Source: Antitrichia curtipendula
Taxonomy: Eukaryota; Streptophyta; Bryopsida; Hypnales; Leucodontaceae
Direction: 5' to 3'
Length of the DNA: 64,000 bases
NCBI GenBank assembly: GCA_951230915.1
Contig: OX579635.1
Coordinates: 39,618,001 to 39,682,000, forward strand
The notes beneath the pieces were generated by a model. It was not told where the DNA came from. It ran no database searches and saw only the letters and a program-made list of their open reading frames with translations. This document shows, one piece after another, positions 12,961 to 25,738 of this stretch. The position numbers and the translations under genes are program-made. The number at the start of each line of letters is the position of its first letter. Positions within the stretch are counted from its first letter, which is position 1.

Positions 12961-13370
12961 AAGGTAAGATAGGAGGCTCAAAAATGGCACATGTAGGGTT
13001 GTTCTGCCTTTTTCGTGTATTTTTTTGGACGGGAAAAATTATAGCTCATTTTTCAGACAAGAAGAAATAGATGAGGAATCTAACCCAAGTGGTTTTGTAT
13101 TTTTCCAAGCATTTTTGAATTACTTATGAATTTTCAAACGAATTGGGTCATAGGTCCCTATTTGTGACCCTAGGTCTTTTATAAATGGTATACTTGCAAT
13201 TCTAAAGAAAGATGGGGAAAGCAAAGCGAATGATTGACTCTTGCAATTGATAATGCTTTTTTTCATTATTTGATTCATTCAATGACTACATGTCAATTCC
13301 TCATGTTCATTTCACAGTCATTTGTAGGGTCCGTTCTTAATGCCGGCTCCATTTCAGTGCCTCCTACCTT
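12961..13370. repeat. Miniature element with AAGGTA ends (410 bp)
   Basis: Starts AAGGTAAGATAGGAGGCTC; the right end reads GTGCCTCCTACCTT, an imperfect inverted match. Part of the interior matches the reverse complement of the element at 21,867-22,278, so they are one family. Confidence 0.55.
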
Positions 13371-13747
13371 ACGTGTAGGTTGAGCCTCACATTGATTGTG
13401 AATGTTACCTTTTACCTGAGTGTTTGTACTCATCTAAGCTTAGCACCTTTTGATGGACACACCAGGGCTGATTGCCTGAATTCACAGAAGCGCTGAACTC
13501 ATTGACGTTACAGAAGTTGACTGTAACTGAAATTCGATTCAGAATCAAACTTCAACTAATTTACCCTACCAACTCCAATTGCTCAGTAGAAGTGAATCAC
13601 TACCTTTGTGCATGGTCAATAAACGGTAACTCTAGTGATCGTCGTATTCATGAAAGCCGGGGTTAACCGACCCCTCGCTCATCCCTACAAAGTCATTCCA
13701 GGGGGCATGAAAAAAAAGGCCCCCTATTTCGTTATTTCGTGCGTGGG

Positions 13748-14193
13748 TAAGGTAAACCAGCCCATTACGGTCAGATGACCCATAGTGGACATCTTATGAC
13801 CCCATGATGGTTTTTCAGACCACAATCAATATCTAACTTGACACCTGTGGAGTGATTAGTGACCTCATTAGGAACACCCAATTTTTCAGTGTAAATCATT
13901 GTAGGAAGTGATTTTTCATGGCATTCCACAATAGAAATTATTGTGACCACTTTAGGTGATTAAGATGAGCATATTGGATACACTTTCTTTTGGTTATTGG
14001 GCAGCTTGTAGACCATGTTGGGAAGATCACTTCAAAAATACATAACTAATTCACACTTTGTCTGAAACATAAATTTTCAATTGCTCTCACTATTTCTCAC
14101 ACTTATCTTTGAGTGAGAAAAAATTTGAAAATTTTCAGCAATGGCATGAGGGCAGAATCAAAATTCTGACCACAATGGGTTGGTTTACCTTAA
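13748..14193 (+). repeat. Miniature element, AAGGTAAACCAGCCC ends, left copy
   Basis: Begins AAGGTAAACCAGCCCATTAC and ends AATGGGTTGGTTTACCTT, giving an inverted terminus of about 26 bp. Non-coding. Forms the left arm of a large inverted pair with 14,519-14,965. Confidence 0.75.
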
Positions 14194-14518
14194 TTGTCAT
14201 ATTCATGAAGATGGAAAACTTTCAAAAGTTTACACTTTTCCTAGACATCCATCTGGAAACTCAGATCTATCCCAAGCCAAACTTAGGTTGGCTTCCATGA
14301 AGAGTCCGGACTAGCGAAGCTCACCGATCAATGGGGGAATGGGAGTTTGTTTTCTGTGAAACTCCCATTCCACCACTAATAGGTGGGCTTCATCACCCCC
14401 CGACTCCACATGGAAATTGGCCTTTAGTAGAGGAGCTTTGGCATTTGAATGACACAATCTGACGGCTTGAGCACATCATTTTTCACAAAAAAATCATGGA
14501 TTGATTGTGCTTATGGTA

Positions 14519-14965
14519 CTAAGGTAAACCAGCCCATTGTGGTCAGAATTTTGAGTCTGCCCTCATGCCATTGCTGAAAATTTTCAAATTTTTTCTCACT
14601 CAAAGATAAGTGTGAGAAATAGTGAGAGCAATTGAAAATTTATGTTTCAGACAAAGTGTGAATTAGTTATGTATTTTTGAAGTGATCTTCCCAACATGGT
14701 TTACAAGCTGCCCAATGACCAAAAGAAAGTGTATCCAATATGCTCATCTTAATCACCTAAAGTGGTCACAATAATTTCTATTGTGGAATGCCATGAAAAA
14801 TCACTTCCTACAATGATTTACACTGAAAATTGGGTGTTCCTAATGAGGTCACTAATCACTCCACAGGTGTCAGGTTAGATATTGATTGTAGTCTGAAAAA
14901 CCATCATGGGGTCATAAGATGTCCACTATGGGTCATCTGACCGTAATAGGCTGGTTTACCTTATC
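14519..14965 (-). repeat. Miniature element, AAGGTAAACCAGCCC ends, right inverted copy
   Basis: Nearly identical reverse complement of 13,748-14,193 over its whole length (scattered substitutions only). The 325-bp spacer holds the shorter AGCTCACCGATC / CCTTTAGTAGAGGAGC sequence, which is not recognised. Confidence 0.75.
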
Positions 14966-15868
14966 TTATGTGAAGGTGAGCTTCAAAGTTCACAAATTGA
15001 ATTTGTAGTATTTCACCCAATTAAAAAGGACTACAAACTATATTAATTTGTACTATTAGTGCCTATGACACTATTTTACCAAAGTTTTATTGACCATCTG
15101 TAGAATTCTTAAATTAGTGTGGGTTGAACCATTATTATATTGTCCCAATTTTCATAAAATTTTGCTCTAACATTGATTTTGATTTTGCACCGTTATTAAT
15201 AAATAAAAAAATCACTGAACCTAAGAACTAGACCAATTTAATACATACATGGCTTTAACCCCTAATGTTATTAGAGGTCTGATATCAACCTTCTTCTAAC
15301 ATGTGTTTTTATTGTGCTTTGTACATGTAAAATATAAATTGAAAGTAGGATTTGAAAGAAAAGTAGGTATCCTCTCATTCATCTAAGTATATTTTTTATG
15401 TATGTTTTTTAAGGTAACTACACCAAAATGCATCCAAGTAAGCAATTGGACATTGCTCTAAATAAATTGACTAATTTAATGTTGGATGTTATGGAAAGAT
15501 TTTTAATTTTCTTCTTTTACATCTATAAACATAGAATGAACAAACTAAGAATTTTTTTAAAGTTAAAAATTGGTGTACCTAAAAGCAACTTTCATTTTCA
15601 GGAATAGAGGTTGTATGTTCTAGGTAAAAATTGTAGGGGTTAGTTACCTTATATGTGGTTAGACATGGTTAGGGATTAGCACCTAAATGACTAATAAAAG
15701 AGTCTATTTTTAATTTTTTGAAAAATTGGTCAAGCTCTATTGACTGCAAAATTTGGAATTTTAGCATGAAAAAATCTTTGGATTGAATGCTAATCATTCT
15801 AATCTACACATGTGTAGAACTTTGTTACACATTATCCTAATATATATTACAAAATTTGTATAATTTAA

Positions 15869-15916
<48 letters not shown>

Positions 15917-17118
15917 CCGGTTAGCTAATAATATATCATATAAAAATATTAATTACTTTATTTGATTGTTTAGATTGATAACTACAAAAAAATTTAAAAC
16001 ATTCAATTCTAAATACTAAGACAAAAATTATGAGTTTTATTCTATGGGCAATGAAGGAAGAAAACCACATAGTCATTTTATAACTCAAATCTAAAAATTA
16101 TCAAATAAAATCAAAAACATAGAATACATGTTGTTTACTAAAGCACTTTTACTATGGGATTTACAACCTTCAAAATCTTGTCAATGTTATTAGTGATTTT
16201 GGTCTTCTTCATCAAGTACACCTTCCACTTTTTAGTTTTATAAAAGATGAATATAAAAATAGTTTTGGTTTTAAATCCTTGTGTTCTCTATCAATTTTCC
16301 AACATATTGAATAAAACACTGAAGCAATGGAACAAACCTGACTTTCTCTAAAAATGTTGGAAGACAAAACTTCACCTTTTGGAATAGCTATGAAAATCTA
16401 GTTTGTAATGAATCATTGTGCTTATGACAAAGAAGCATGTTCACTCATCACGCTCTAGGTTTTCAATTTTGAACGTTGAATGAAATAATTGGATGATATT
16501 TTTTAGGAATGAAAACATGAAAGATTTTGTGACACGAATCGTAATAGGGATTGTGACAATGTATATTTAATATAATAAATGTACTTGCAATTGTACCCAT
16601 ATACATTCATGATGAATTTAACATATTTGCCTATAGAAGCCCCTCTTATACTAATTTGGATAAATGTTTGATACATGTGTTATATTAGAATAAGCACTTG
16701 ATTAAAAATTTAGATGTAAATTGAATAAATATGATGAAAGTAGATGAAAGTTGGATGGCAATTACATTATTTGAGATAGTATGAAAATATTGTAGCCCAA
16801 ATTATATAGATTTCTTCTTCTATACTATTATTAAATGGGCTTCCATAATCAGATTTTAGAATTTGACTTTTATACTATAAACATAACTATTTTATAAACT
16901 ATACAATGTAAGAGTTATTTCTTATTACAAGCCTATTACTCTAATTTATTTGTTCCAAATATAATGCATTCCAAGCTAATAATACTACAAAAAATTGTAG
17001 TACATATTCAAAAAATGCAAGGCTTTACTCTACAGCTAATATTTGTGCCACCAACATGACTTCCACCTTAGAAGATACTACCATATTATTGATAATACCA
17101 AGACTATTTGTTCATGCC
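14966..17118. other. AT-rich intergenic DNA with TAA microsatellite
   Basis: No gene recognised. Contains the microsatellite at 15,869-15,912 and isolated TTAACCCCTAA and AGGGGTTAG fragments (about 15,258 and 15,638), possibly remains of another TTAA element. Confidence 0.4.
15869..15912 (+). repeat. (TAA)n microsatellite
   Basis: About 14 perfect AAT/TAA trinucleotides in a row. Confidence 0.9.
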
Positions 17119-18051
17119 TTAACCCCTAAAGGACCAGCCTGCAGAATTTGGCAACATAAAAAAATTGGGCAGATACATGTGGCCAGAGATTTACAAGTTT
17201 GAGGCTGAAATTTTAATAGAAGTTGTGGACGAGGAGTACCTTTCATTTGAACTAAATTTTATGACATTTGGAAATACGAGTCAAAAGTTATGGCCTAATA
17301 TGTTACTTTTTTTTTCAGCCGGGCAGTTAGGGCAGATCAGAAAAAAATCACTTTTTTCAGAAACAAAAATTTGAAACTGGTTTTCCAGAGCTATCTATAC
17401 ATGGAAAGCTTTTAATCATTCCATTTTGACCAATGAGTCAAAAGTTATGAGGAGTTTTAGTTTGCGAGCAGTTTTGGAATCTCTACTCTAAAATAAACTT
17501 TGAAGTCTTTTATCTTACTCAATTTTCAATATTTTTTGAAAAAAATAAAATCATAGGATGTAGATTATTTAATACAACATTTCAACCATTGGGATTGGCA
17601 TTTTTCAATTTCATACCTAAATTCTTAACAATTTAGTATTTTGAATCATTCTCTACTTCATTCTACTTACAATTTTTTTCTATATGTTGTACAATTCCAA
17701 ATAATGTGAAAATTTTCAAGCATGTAGCCAACTTGTTTAGAAAAAAGAATCCAAAGAAGCACCACCATTTTGGACATTTTTTCATAAAAAATTGAGCTTG
17801 TGAAGTGCAGCTGCCCTGTTTTTCGCAGGGTCAAAAAAACAATTTCAGTGATTTTGAATGCTTATATCTTGCTATCCATGTGGTGGAAATTTCTGAAATT
17901 TTTACCACATATTCTCAAGTCAGCATACTACAAGATCCTACGGTTACATGAGTCAAAAAAAAGTTTTTTTCAAAAATTTGGTACGTGTACTAAAAATGGC
18001 AGTCCTTGAGCGTTTTCAGTGAAAACATAATCACGAAACTTTAGGGGTTAA
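17119..18051 (+). repeat. piggyBac-like miniature element (933 bp)
   Basis: Starts TTAACCCCTAAAGGACC and ends GAAACTTTAGGGGTTAA: TTAA on both sides and perfect inverted CCCCTAAAG termini. Duplicated TTAA and CCC-starting ends are hallmarks of piggyBac-type transposons; there is no transposase, so it would be non-autonomous. Homologous to 5,785-6,679 (inverted) and 20,192-21,102 (direct). Confidence 0.7.
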
Positions 18052-18670
18052 GTACTAGATTACTACCCTAGAGTATTCAATATAATTATTCTTTTCACTT
18101 TTGCACCGTCTCTATTCTCTACACCTCATTTTAAGCACAAATTTTGCAATAATAGTCATTGATTCTTGTACCTTTGTGTATAACAAGTATAAATTTACAA
18201 GTTATTTTGCCTTGCAAATTTGTATAGTTTTAAAATTAGTGCAAAATAGTTAATATTACTACTGCAAATGATATTGAGTTCACCTATTTGAATACCCCTA
18301 AAATATTTTATTTTCCCTTATTAAAAAATATTTTATAATAATTCGACTCCTATAATCAAATTTTTATTTATTGAAAAACATGTTATTTGACTAAAGTCAA
18401 CAACCTATTGCAACAATCCTATTACAAAAAAATATATATGCCCTTTCAAAATATTGCAAATAGTGAGATTTTGATCTAAAGATTGGTTAGTTCTTCAATC
18501 CATCTATCTTAGTTCCAAATGATATAAGATGAAAACATGAAAACATGATCATCCATTGGAATTAAAATGTAACAATATTTTGTAACTATGTGTATATAAT
18601 ATAGCAGATGAGGCTTATTTCTCTTCCTTACAAGGTAATGTAATCAGTATAAAACTTGAATGGGTTAATA

Positions 18671-18942
18671 TTAACCCTTAAAGTCCCAAGAATCCTATAA
18701 CGGGATTTTTGAAGGCTTAAGCAAGTTCCTATGATTTCAATTTTCAACACTTGTATCTTGTAATTTATATGGTCAAGCTTTTTGGAATTTCTTCCAATCA
18801 TTCATTTATACTAGTCTAGTGCAAGATGATATGGTTGGACATAAAAAATAGCAAATGCCTAAGATTTTAGCTCTTTGCATTGGAAATGGCAACTTTGAGT
18901 GTTTTTGACAAAAAAAAATGACCTTGGAACTTTAGAGGTTAA
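18671..18942 (+). repeat. TTAA-bounded miniature element (272 bp)
   Basis: Starts TTAACCCTTAAAGTCCC and ends GGAACTTTAGAGGTTAA. Interior shares the end-proximal motifs of the longer copies, so it may be an internally deleted derivative. Confidence 0.6.
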
Positions 18943-20191
18943 GGTAATATTATCTAAAAACTTCCTAATAGATTTTGAGCGTGATTCCTATTGCTAATTC
19001 CTAAAAGTCATTGAATGAATAATTGAAAATTGAAATAGGTTCATACAAAATCAGTTTTTATTGAATTTTTCTAAAATTTTGAGACAAAGTGTAGACATGT
19101 ATCCCTTCAATAAGGATTTATATTTTTTTTCCAATTGAATGTCATGATCAAAAGTTACGATGCCCAAAATTTATTGGACAAGGGATAGGCAACCTCCGAA
19201 AATATTTGTAAAACTCCTCATAGACCTCTGAAATTTGGCAAGTATGTAACTAATATGACATAAGATGCAATTGTGAAAAACTCATGTGTAGTGTAAAAAT
19301 TTCACTCTAGTAGGATTTAAAGTTTGTTGACCTTGTTGAATAAGGTTGGAAAAAAAAAATTGTAATTTCAAATGCAAATTGTTTTTGGCCTATGAAGTCA
19401 AAGTTTTAAAAAAAAAAAATTCTATACATTCTTGTAGTTGTCTAGTACATATTTGGACACTTGAATTTTTATTTAAACATTATGTTTTCATTTTCCCCTC
19501 ATTGCCCTAAGAAGTGGCAGTTTTGACAATTCATGCATGAAATGTGCCTTGGTCCTATAGGCATTAAACTACAAGAGTTTTTTTTGGGCCTTGTTGGTAG
19601 CCAAAAGGGGATTCTAGGTTCTCTTAACCCCTAAAGTTCCAGCTTTGGTCAAAAATTAGTAAATACTCCCAAAATCCTTCCAAAACAATACTTTCTATAA
19701 TTGGTCTATAAATCATAGTTTATCCACTTTTTATAATTTATAACACTAATACAATCTTTTTCTTGACTACTATATGGGTCTTGTATAAAAATATGGGAAT
19801 CTGAAAGCATTATATATGTGAAATATGACCAAGCAAAGAGCAACACAATGTTGTTTCCAAGATTGCCCAAGCTTTTGACAATGTGGCTTTGTCAAACTTT
19901 TGAATGTCATAACTCAATTCTACTTTGCAAAAAGATCTAAAGACTTCAAATTTGAGTAGAGCCTCAAGTTAAGGAAAAAGTATGCAAATTTTCAAAGCAA
20001 AATAATACTCTACTCCACTTGCTTGAATTCAAGGTCTAAAATTTTAAAATAGAACTAGCTAGTGAATCTTGTAAAAATTAGATTCCCTAGAAGGTCATTT
20101 GATTTTTCAATCTTGATTATAAAATGAGAGAAAAAAACTCCAAATCTGACACATCACTTGGATGCCCCTCCAAGCTCCAAAACATTTCATA
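18943..20191. other. AT-rich DNA with a half TTAA element
   Basis: A single end, TTAACCCCTAAAGTTCC, begins at 19,624, but no matching right end was found before the next element. No gene seen. Confidence 0.4.
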
Positions 20192-21102
20192 TTTACCCCC
20201 TAAAGGACCAAACACCGTTTTTTGACAACATAGCAATTTTGGGCCGCTCAATACGACCGGAATATTTATTTATTTTTCTTTGAAATTTTCACACAAGATG
20301 TGACCAAGGAGTAACTTTAAGGCCCAATAATTTTGTGGTTAAAAAGTTATTGCATGATATGTCATTTTCATTGGTTGGCAGGCAACCCGGGCAGCTGAAA
20401 AAACTTCTTCAAAAATCCCTTTTTTTTAAAATAAAAATTTGAAGTTGGTTCTTTAGATTTATACATACGTGGGAAGCTTTGAATCATTCCATTTGATCAA
20501 TGAGATGAAAGTTATGAGGAGTTTTAGTTTGAGGGTGGTTATGGAATCTCTACTTTAAGATAAACTTTGAAGTCCTTTACTTAATTCAATTTTCAATATT
20601 AAAAAAAATAAAAGCAGTGGATGTAGATTTTTTATCACAACATTACAACTGTTGGAATTGGAATTTTTCAATTCCATATTTTAGTTCTTAACATTTTAGT
20701 GTTTTGATAATTCTCTACCTCTTTCTACTTACTATTTTTTTCCTATATGTTTTACAATTCAAAATGATCTGAAATTCAAGCATGTAGTCAGCTTGCCTTG
20801 AAGAATGAATCCAAAGAGAAAACACCATTTCGGACATTATTTTATACAAATGTGACCTTGTGAAGTGTAGCTTTCCAGATTTTCGTAGGGACAAAAAAAT
20901 GATTTTTGTCAATTCAAACACTATCATCTTGCAATCCACACGGTGGAAGTTTTTGAAATTTTTTCCACTACTTTTAAAACTAGTTTAATACAGTTGCATT
21001 TTTCCAGAAATGTTTTTTTTTCTAAACTTTGGTATTTGTATTAGAAATAGTAGTTTTGAAGCGGTTTTGGTGAAAACATAATCTTTGACCTTAAGGGGTT
21101 AT
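20192..21102 (+). repeat. piggyBac-like miniature element, degenerate ends (about 910 bp)
   Basis: Direct homologue of 17,119-18,051 along its length; ends have decayed to TTTACCCCCTAAAGG and CCTTAAGGGGTTATA. Confidence 0.65.
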
Positions 21103-21866
21103 AAGAACTTTGGGGTTAAAATACATTTTCTTAACACCATATGAATAAACTGTCAATTTCCAAATGCTGAAAATTGGTATACCTCAAACCAACTATCCTA
21201 TGGGTTGTATAGGAGGAGGCTGTAAAATGGCTCAGGCTTTAAGAACCACCCCTACAAAAGGCTCTAAAACAGTGCACATGGGTGTTGAAATGGAATTAAC
21301 TTTTTGCGATGAGGAACTGCCATCCCATGTGAATGATTTTAGGCTATGGAACAAGTGAGATGGTTCACTATCATGATTGATTTTACTCACAGTAAGAACC
21401 TAAATCTGGTAAGGTCTGCAAAATGGCTTTGAAATGTCTAGAAATTGCAAAAAATCCATCTGTAGCTGAACTCTCTTTTACTAAAATGCCTCTCAGTTAC
21501 TTATAACTTCTTGGATTGCTCTGAAATTTTAACCACACAAACTAGACTAGTATTTGCAACTTCTCCAAAAACTTTTATTGGAAACGGACATTGTATGAAG
21601 AAGTAACAAGCTGCCAAAGTTCACTGTAAATAAAAAATGTCGGGATTTTAAAGTTTGAATTGCTCCCAAACATTCAAGACAACTTCAATTGACATGAAAT
21701 TTTTTCCACAACAACAACACTTCAAGGCAAACATAATACAACAAATTTTATTTAAAAAAAAATTTTGGATGAAGGAGATACAAGCCCCCGAAGTTGCAGT
21801 CATGAAATGCAATTTGAAGGAGTCAAATGGAAACTGCGAACTTAGATTGGCTTCCAAAAAATCAGT
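21103..21866. other. Intergenic DNA
   Basis: No gene supported. Overlapping frames on both strands at 21,648-21,893 have no domain or codon signal. Confidence 0.4.
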
Positions 21867-22278
21867 AAGGTAGTGTGCTCTAAAAGCGCCCATCTTCTTG
21901 AAATTGCCCCTATTTTTAGGTGAAGAATGGAGATGGGGTGATCCTTAAATGGACCAGTTTAGCAATTGAATGCATGGAGGAAAAATTGTTTTTCTATTGC
22001 AAGAGCCAATTATTGTCTTTGATTTCTGCACATCTCTTTACAAGTTGCAAGTGGACAGATTTTGGAAGACCTATGGTCACAAATAGGTGCCTATGCCCTG
22101 AATCTTTGAAAATTCATAAGTAATTCAAAAATGCTTGAAAAAATACAAAACCACTTGTGGTAGGTACCACATCTATTTTTCTTTCTCTGAAAAATGATCT
22201 AAAAATATTTTCGTCCATGAAAGCCTGTGAAAAAGGCAGACCAGCCCTTAAATGGTCGCTTTAAGAGCATACTACCTT
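21867..22278. repeat. Miniature element with AAGGTAGTRTGCTCT ends (412 bp)
   Basis: Left end AAGGTAGTGTGCTCTAAAAG and right end CTTTAAGAGCATACTACCTT are inverted matches. A related end, GCGCTTTCTGGACCTTCTACCTT, occurs at 22,746-22,768, and AAGGTAGTATGCTCTTAAAG recurs at about 31,039. Confidence 0.65.
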
Positions 22279-25200
22279 AAATCTTGGATTCACCTGAAAA
22301 TTTTACCACACAAACTAGAAGAAAGAGCGCAAATTCTCCAACAAATTTTATTGAATTTGAACATCGGATGCAGAAGTTACAGCACTTCAAATCAGAGGAT
22401 GTAGTTTGCATGATTATTAAATCACTAGAGAATTTCTAAATTTCTGACTTGTGTTGGATGCTTTAAAAGCTTTGCATGAACGGTTTTACCCAAATTATTA
22501 ATTGGTTTTTACAACCACTTGATCTTTTCCAGCATGTTGTCTTGTTCATTATTGCAGTATCTATGAACAAGAATAGAGCCCTACTAACATTAGCCTTTAA
22601 AAATTTGCTGTAATTTCATTCTGACTCCAAAAATTCTGAAAAAATCAGCAGAGCGCCATCTTCAAATTCTCTTCCACTGAAAAAAAGGGCAAAAAAATTG
22701 AAGTCCTCCAAGATCTCCAGAAAGGCCTGATTTCCCTTAGATGGGCGCTTTCTGGACCTTCTACCTTACTGCTTGTACATTTTAGTAAAAAGAAATTTGA
22801 GGGGTTGGTTTTCAAAGAGGCTGAAATTTACTTAAGTGGTTGGTGAATGAATCATTCAGGAGGTCACATCCAAATAAAATTTAGGTTCCGTTCCATCTGC
22901 AAAGTGTTGCTGGTCACTGTTTCATTTTGTCTTGTGCAATGGACATCATTAGGTGGTAACAATGGATCCTAACCAGTGCCTTTTAAAACAGTGTGAACAT
23001 AGACATTTCCCATCACGATCAAGATCACTGTGTTCACACAGCAGATGGTAACTTAGTGATCATCATATCTCTTATAGTAAATGCACAATGTGTCACCATT
23101 TCATCCGTCATGTTTTCACCCACCCAATTATTCATTTATTCTAAATTTTATTCTTCTCAACAAAATCTTGCAATTTGAATGAAAGATTTTTGGTGTTGTT
23201 TGCTATGCAAAAGACTTGGTTCTAATTCAATAAAATGACTATTCTAAACTATGACATTGGCAATAGAGATAAGGTAAGTGCACCTAATTATGATCTATTT
23301 TACCTATCATTTCTTTATTTCATTCAATCTTCAAATTTTGGTCATAATTATTTGGATTATGAAGACTCCAATACCTTTAGAGAGGTTTCAAACCAAATGA
23401 AAATTTAAATCTACTAAAAGTTAATTAGTTGTTTGTGATACATTTCATTTTTTTTTGTTTACAACTTTCAAAGTTAAATGAACTCATCATAAACTTCCAA
23501 CCATCATATTTCTTATTCTATACCTCCAATATTTGAATTGATAAAAAAATTAGGTGTGTAGAGATGTAATTAGTCTAAAGAGGCAAGACATATTGCAATA
23601 ATGATTACTTATACTAATTTGTAGGAGGTCAAAAAAAAATACAACATGAAAACTAAAGATGCAAAAGATTCCTCTAAATAATGGTTAATCCTAAAGTCCC
23701 AAGTGGTCATTGAATGACTAATTGAAAATTCATGTAGGTTCCTACAAAGTAAAGCTATAATGGATCTTTTTGAAACTTTGATACAAGGTGTGGACATATA
23801 CCCCCTTGGCAGCTAAAATATGATCCATAGATCATGTAAGTATAATTAGATCAATTAATACACAAACCAATATTTTTTAATAAAATTAGAAGCTAGAAAT
23901 TGAAAATTCCTTCTAAAATCAATTATAGATTGAATATTTGTGATTTTCACAAGATTCTTTTTCCTTGAACTAAAATTCAAAATGTCAACTTGTAATTATA
24001 GAGATTTTTAAGATTTTTAAGTTAATTTTTTATTCAAGTCATTTTTGATGGGTCCAATATTTAGAATTGAAAAAAAATATTTTTTGAGGCTAGATCTACT
24101 AATATACTTTGATTAGTAGAATATTTGCAAAATATAGTCTTCAAAATTTGTGCTGTACAAATGCTAAAAATTGATGGATTAATTTTTTTTTTTTTTGCTC
24201 AAAAAAAGTTTGCATTCAAAATAAGGTTGTCTAAAATAAGAATGTCTAGTCTCGTAAGGTTTGACTCGTCTAACCTCTAAAAGACAAGGCATTCAAATTC
24301 TGAACAACTCCTAATGCAAATACATCATGAGTATACAAAAATGCATTTTTTCATCTATTGATATTTTTGAAGAATCTTGTGTTAGTTCTTTAAGATTTGT
24401 ACAATATAGATTCTAAAGAATATATTTTAAGAATATTTTATTATTCAATAGGTACTAGTGGATCTAACTTCAAAAAATAACCTTTTCAATTAAAAAAAAC
24501 AATCCTTCAAAAACAACTTGAATAAACAATTAAAATAAAAGTCTTCAAAAATTATTATGATCATACTTAAATTATGTGGTTTAAAAAATAAATAAAAAAA
24601 TATTCAATGTACAATCAATTTTAGAAGGAGTTTTTAATTTTTGACTTCAAATATTATTGAAAAATATTGGTTTGTATATTACTTGATCTAGCCGTATGGA
24701 TATGATCTATGGATCATATTTTACAACTACTTGTTTGAAAGTTATAATTAACTTACTATTTTGTGTTGCATTTTATGATATGTCTTTGCAGTTTTGGAAA
24801 TCTAGACTACACCTAGTCCTTTACAAGTAAAACCTACCATCTCATTTTGTTTGGCCTCACAACTTTTTAAATTTCATTGCACTTAATACTATTCCTATAA
24901 AAAGAGATGACCCATTTCCGACAAGAATCCCATTTTCACACCTTAGGTTGCTAAAAATTCCAATCATCTATGTTGTAGGTGACAACTCACATATAGCATG
25001 ACCAGTAGGAGCAACAAAAACATCTGAGAGGTGTACATTAAAAGCATACAATGATCACAATATGTACATTGAAAGCCACAATGATCACCTATATCGGTTT
25101 TGTAACCAACCTACGGTTAAAAATTGGTTTGCCTATATATTGAAAATGGGACAAATAAAATCTTCATGAAAAAGATTCATAGTACTTTTGTTTTAGAGAG

Positions 25201-25550
25201 AGAAATTTTTGACATTTTCTCTCTCGCAAACTGAATCATACCATGCCACACCACACGTAGAGTATGTAGACTTACAAGATTTAACCAGCTGCACAAAGAG
25301 TCAGCTCTCTTTTCGAAGTTGAAACGTAATATTCACTAAATTAAAGCATCCACCACCTGTGAAGTTGAAACGCAGTTGTCACTAAAAAGTGTCCGCCTCC
25401 TGTAACGTACACTTTCTGCACATTGGTTCAGCAATGAGAAAGCAAAATGTCCTCATGATCTACATTTCAGGAGGTGGACACTGATAGAGCCCAAGCGCTG
25501 TATGGACCTGCTAAGCTTAAACCAGTTGCTCAGAATGAATACTGTCTTGC
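22279..25550. other. AT-rich DNA upstream of the P450 gene
   Basis: Contains scattered element ends (22,746-22,768) and AT-rich repeats but no supported gene. Close to the P450, 25,435-25,510 carries a block also found at 12,862-12,932 (AATGAGAAAG..., then GAGCCCAAGCGCT...TATGGA). Confidence 0.4.
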
Positions 25551-25551
25551 T

Positions 25552-25558
25552 TATATAA
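25552..25558 (+). promoter_or_regulatory. Candidate TATA box of the P450 gene
   Basis: TATATAA lies 187 bases before the P450 ATG in sequence that is less AT-rich than the intergenic background, so a 5' leader of about 150 nt is expected. Confidence 0.45.
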
Positions 25559-25738
25559 TTTCCACTACAGTAGAATTTGCACATTGTCATTAATTCACAG
25601 ACCATCACTTCCGTCTACCCTTCAGTACTGAGCCTAGCCTGCAACAGACTGCGGAGCCAGGCTGCGCTATTTTGTACGTGTTTTGAGAGAGACCTTGACT
25701 TGCTTTAATTTGCAGAGTACCGGTTGTGTAAGAAGGCA

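Noticed and set aside
17119..18051. Telomeric repeat, because the termini contain TTTAGGG
   Set aside because: Only single units within inverted ends, no tandem array.
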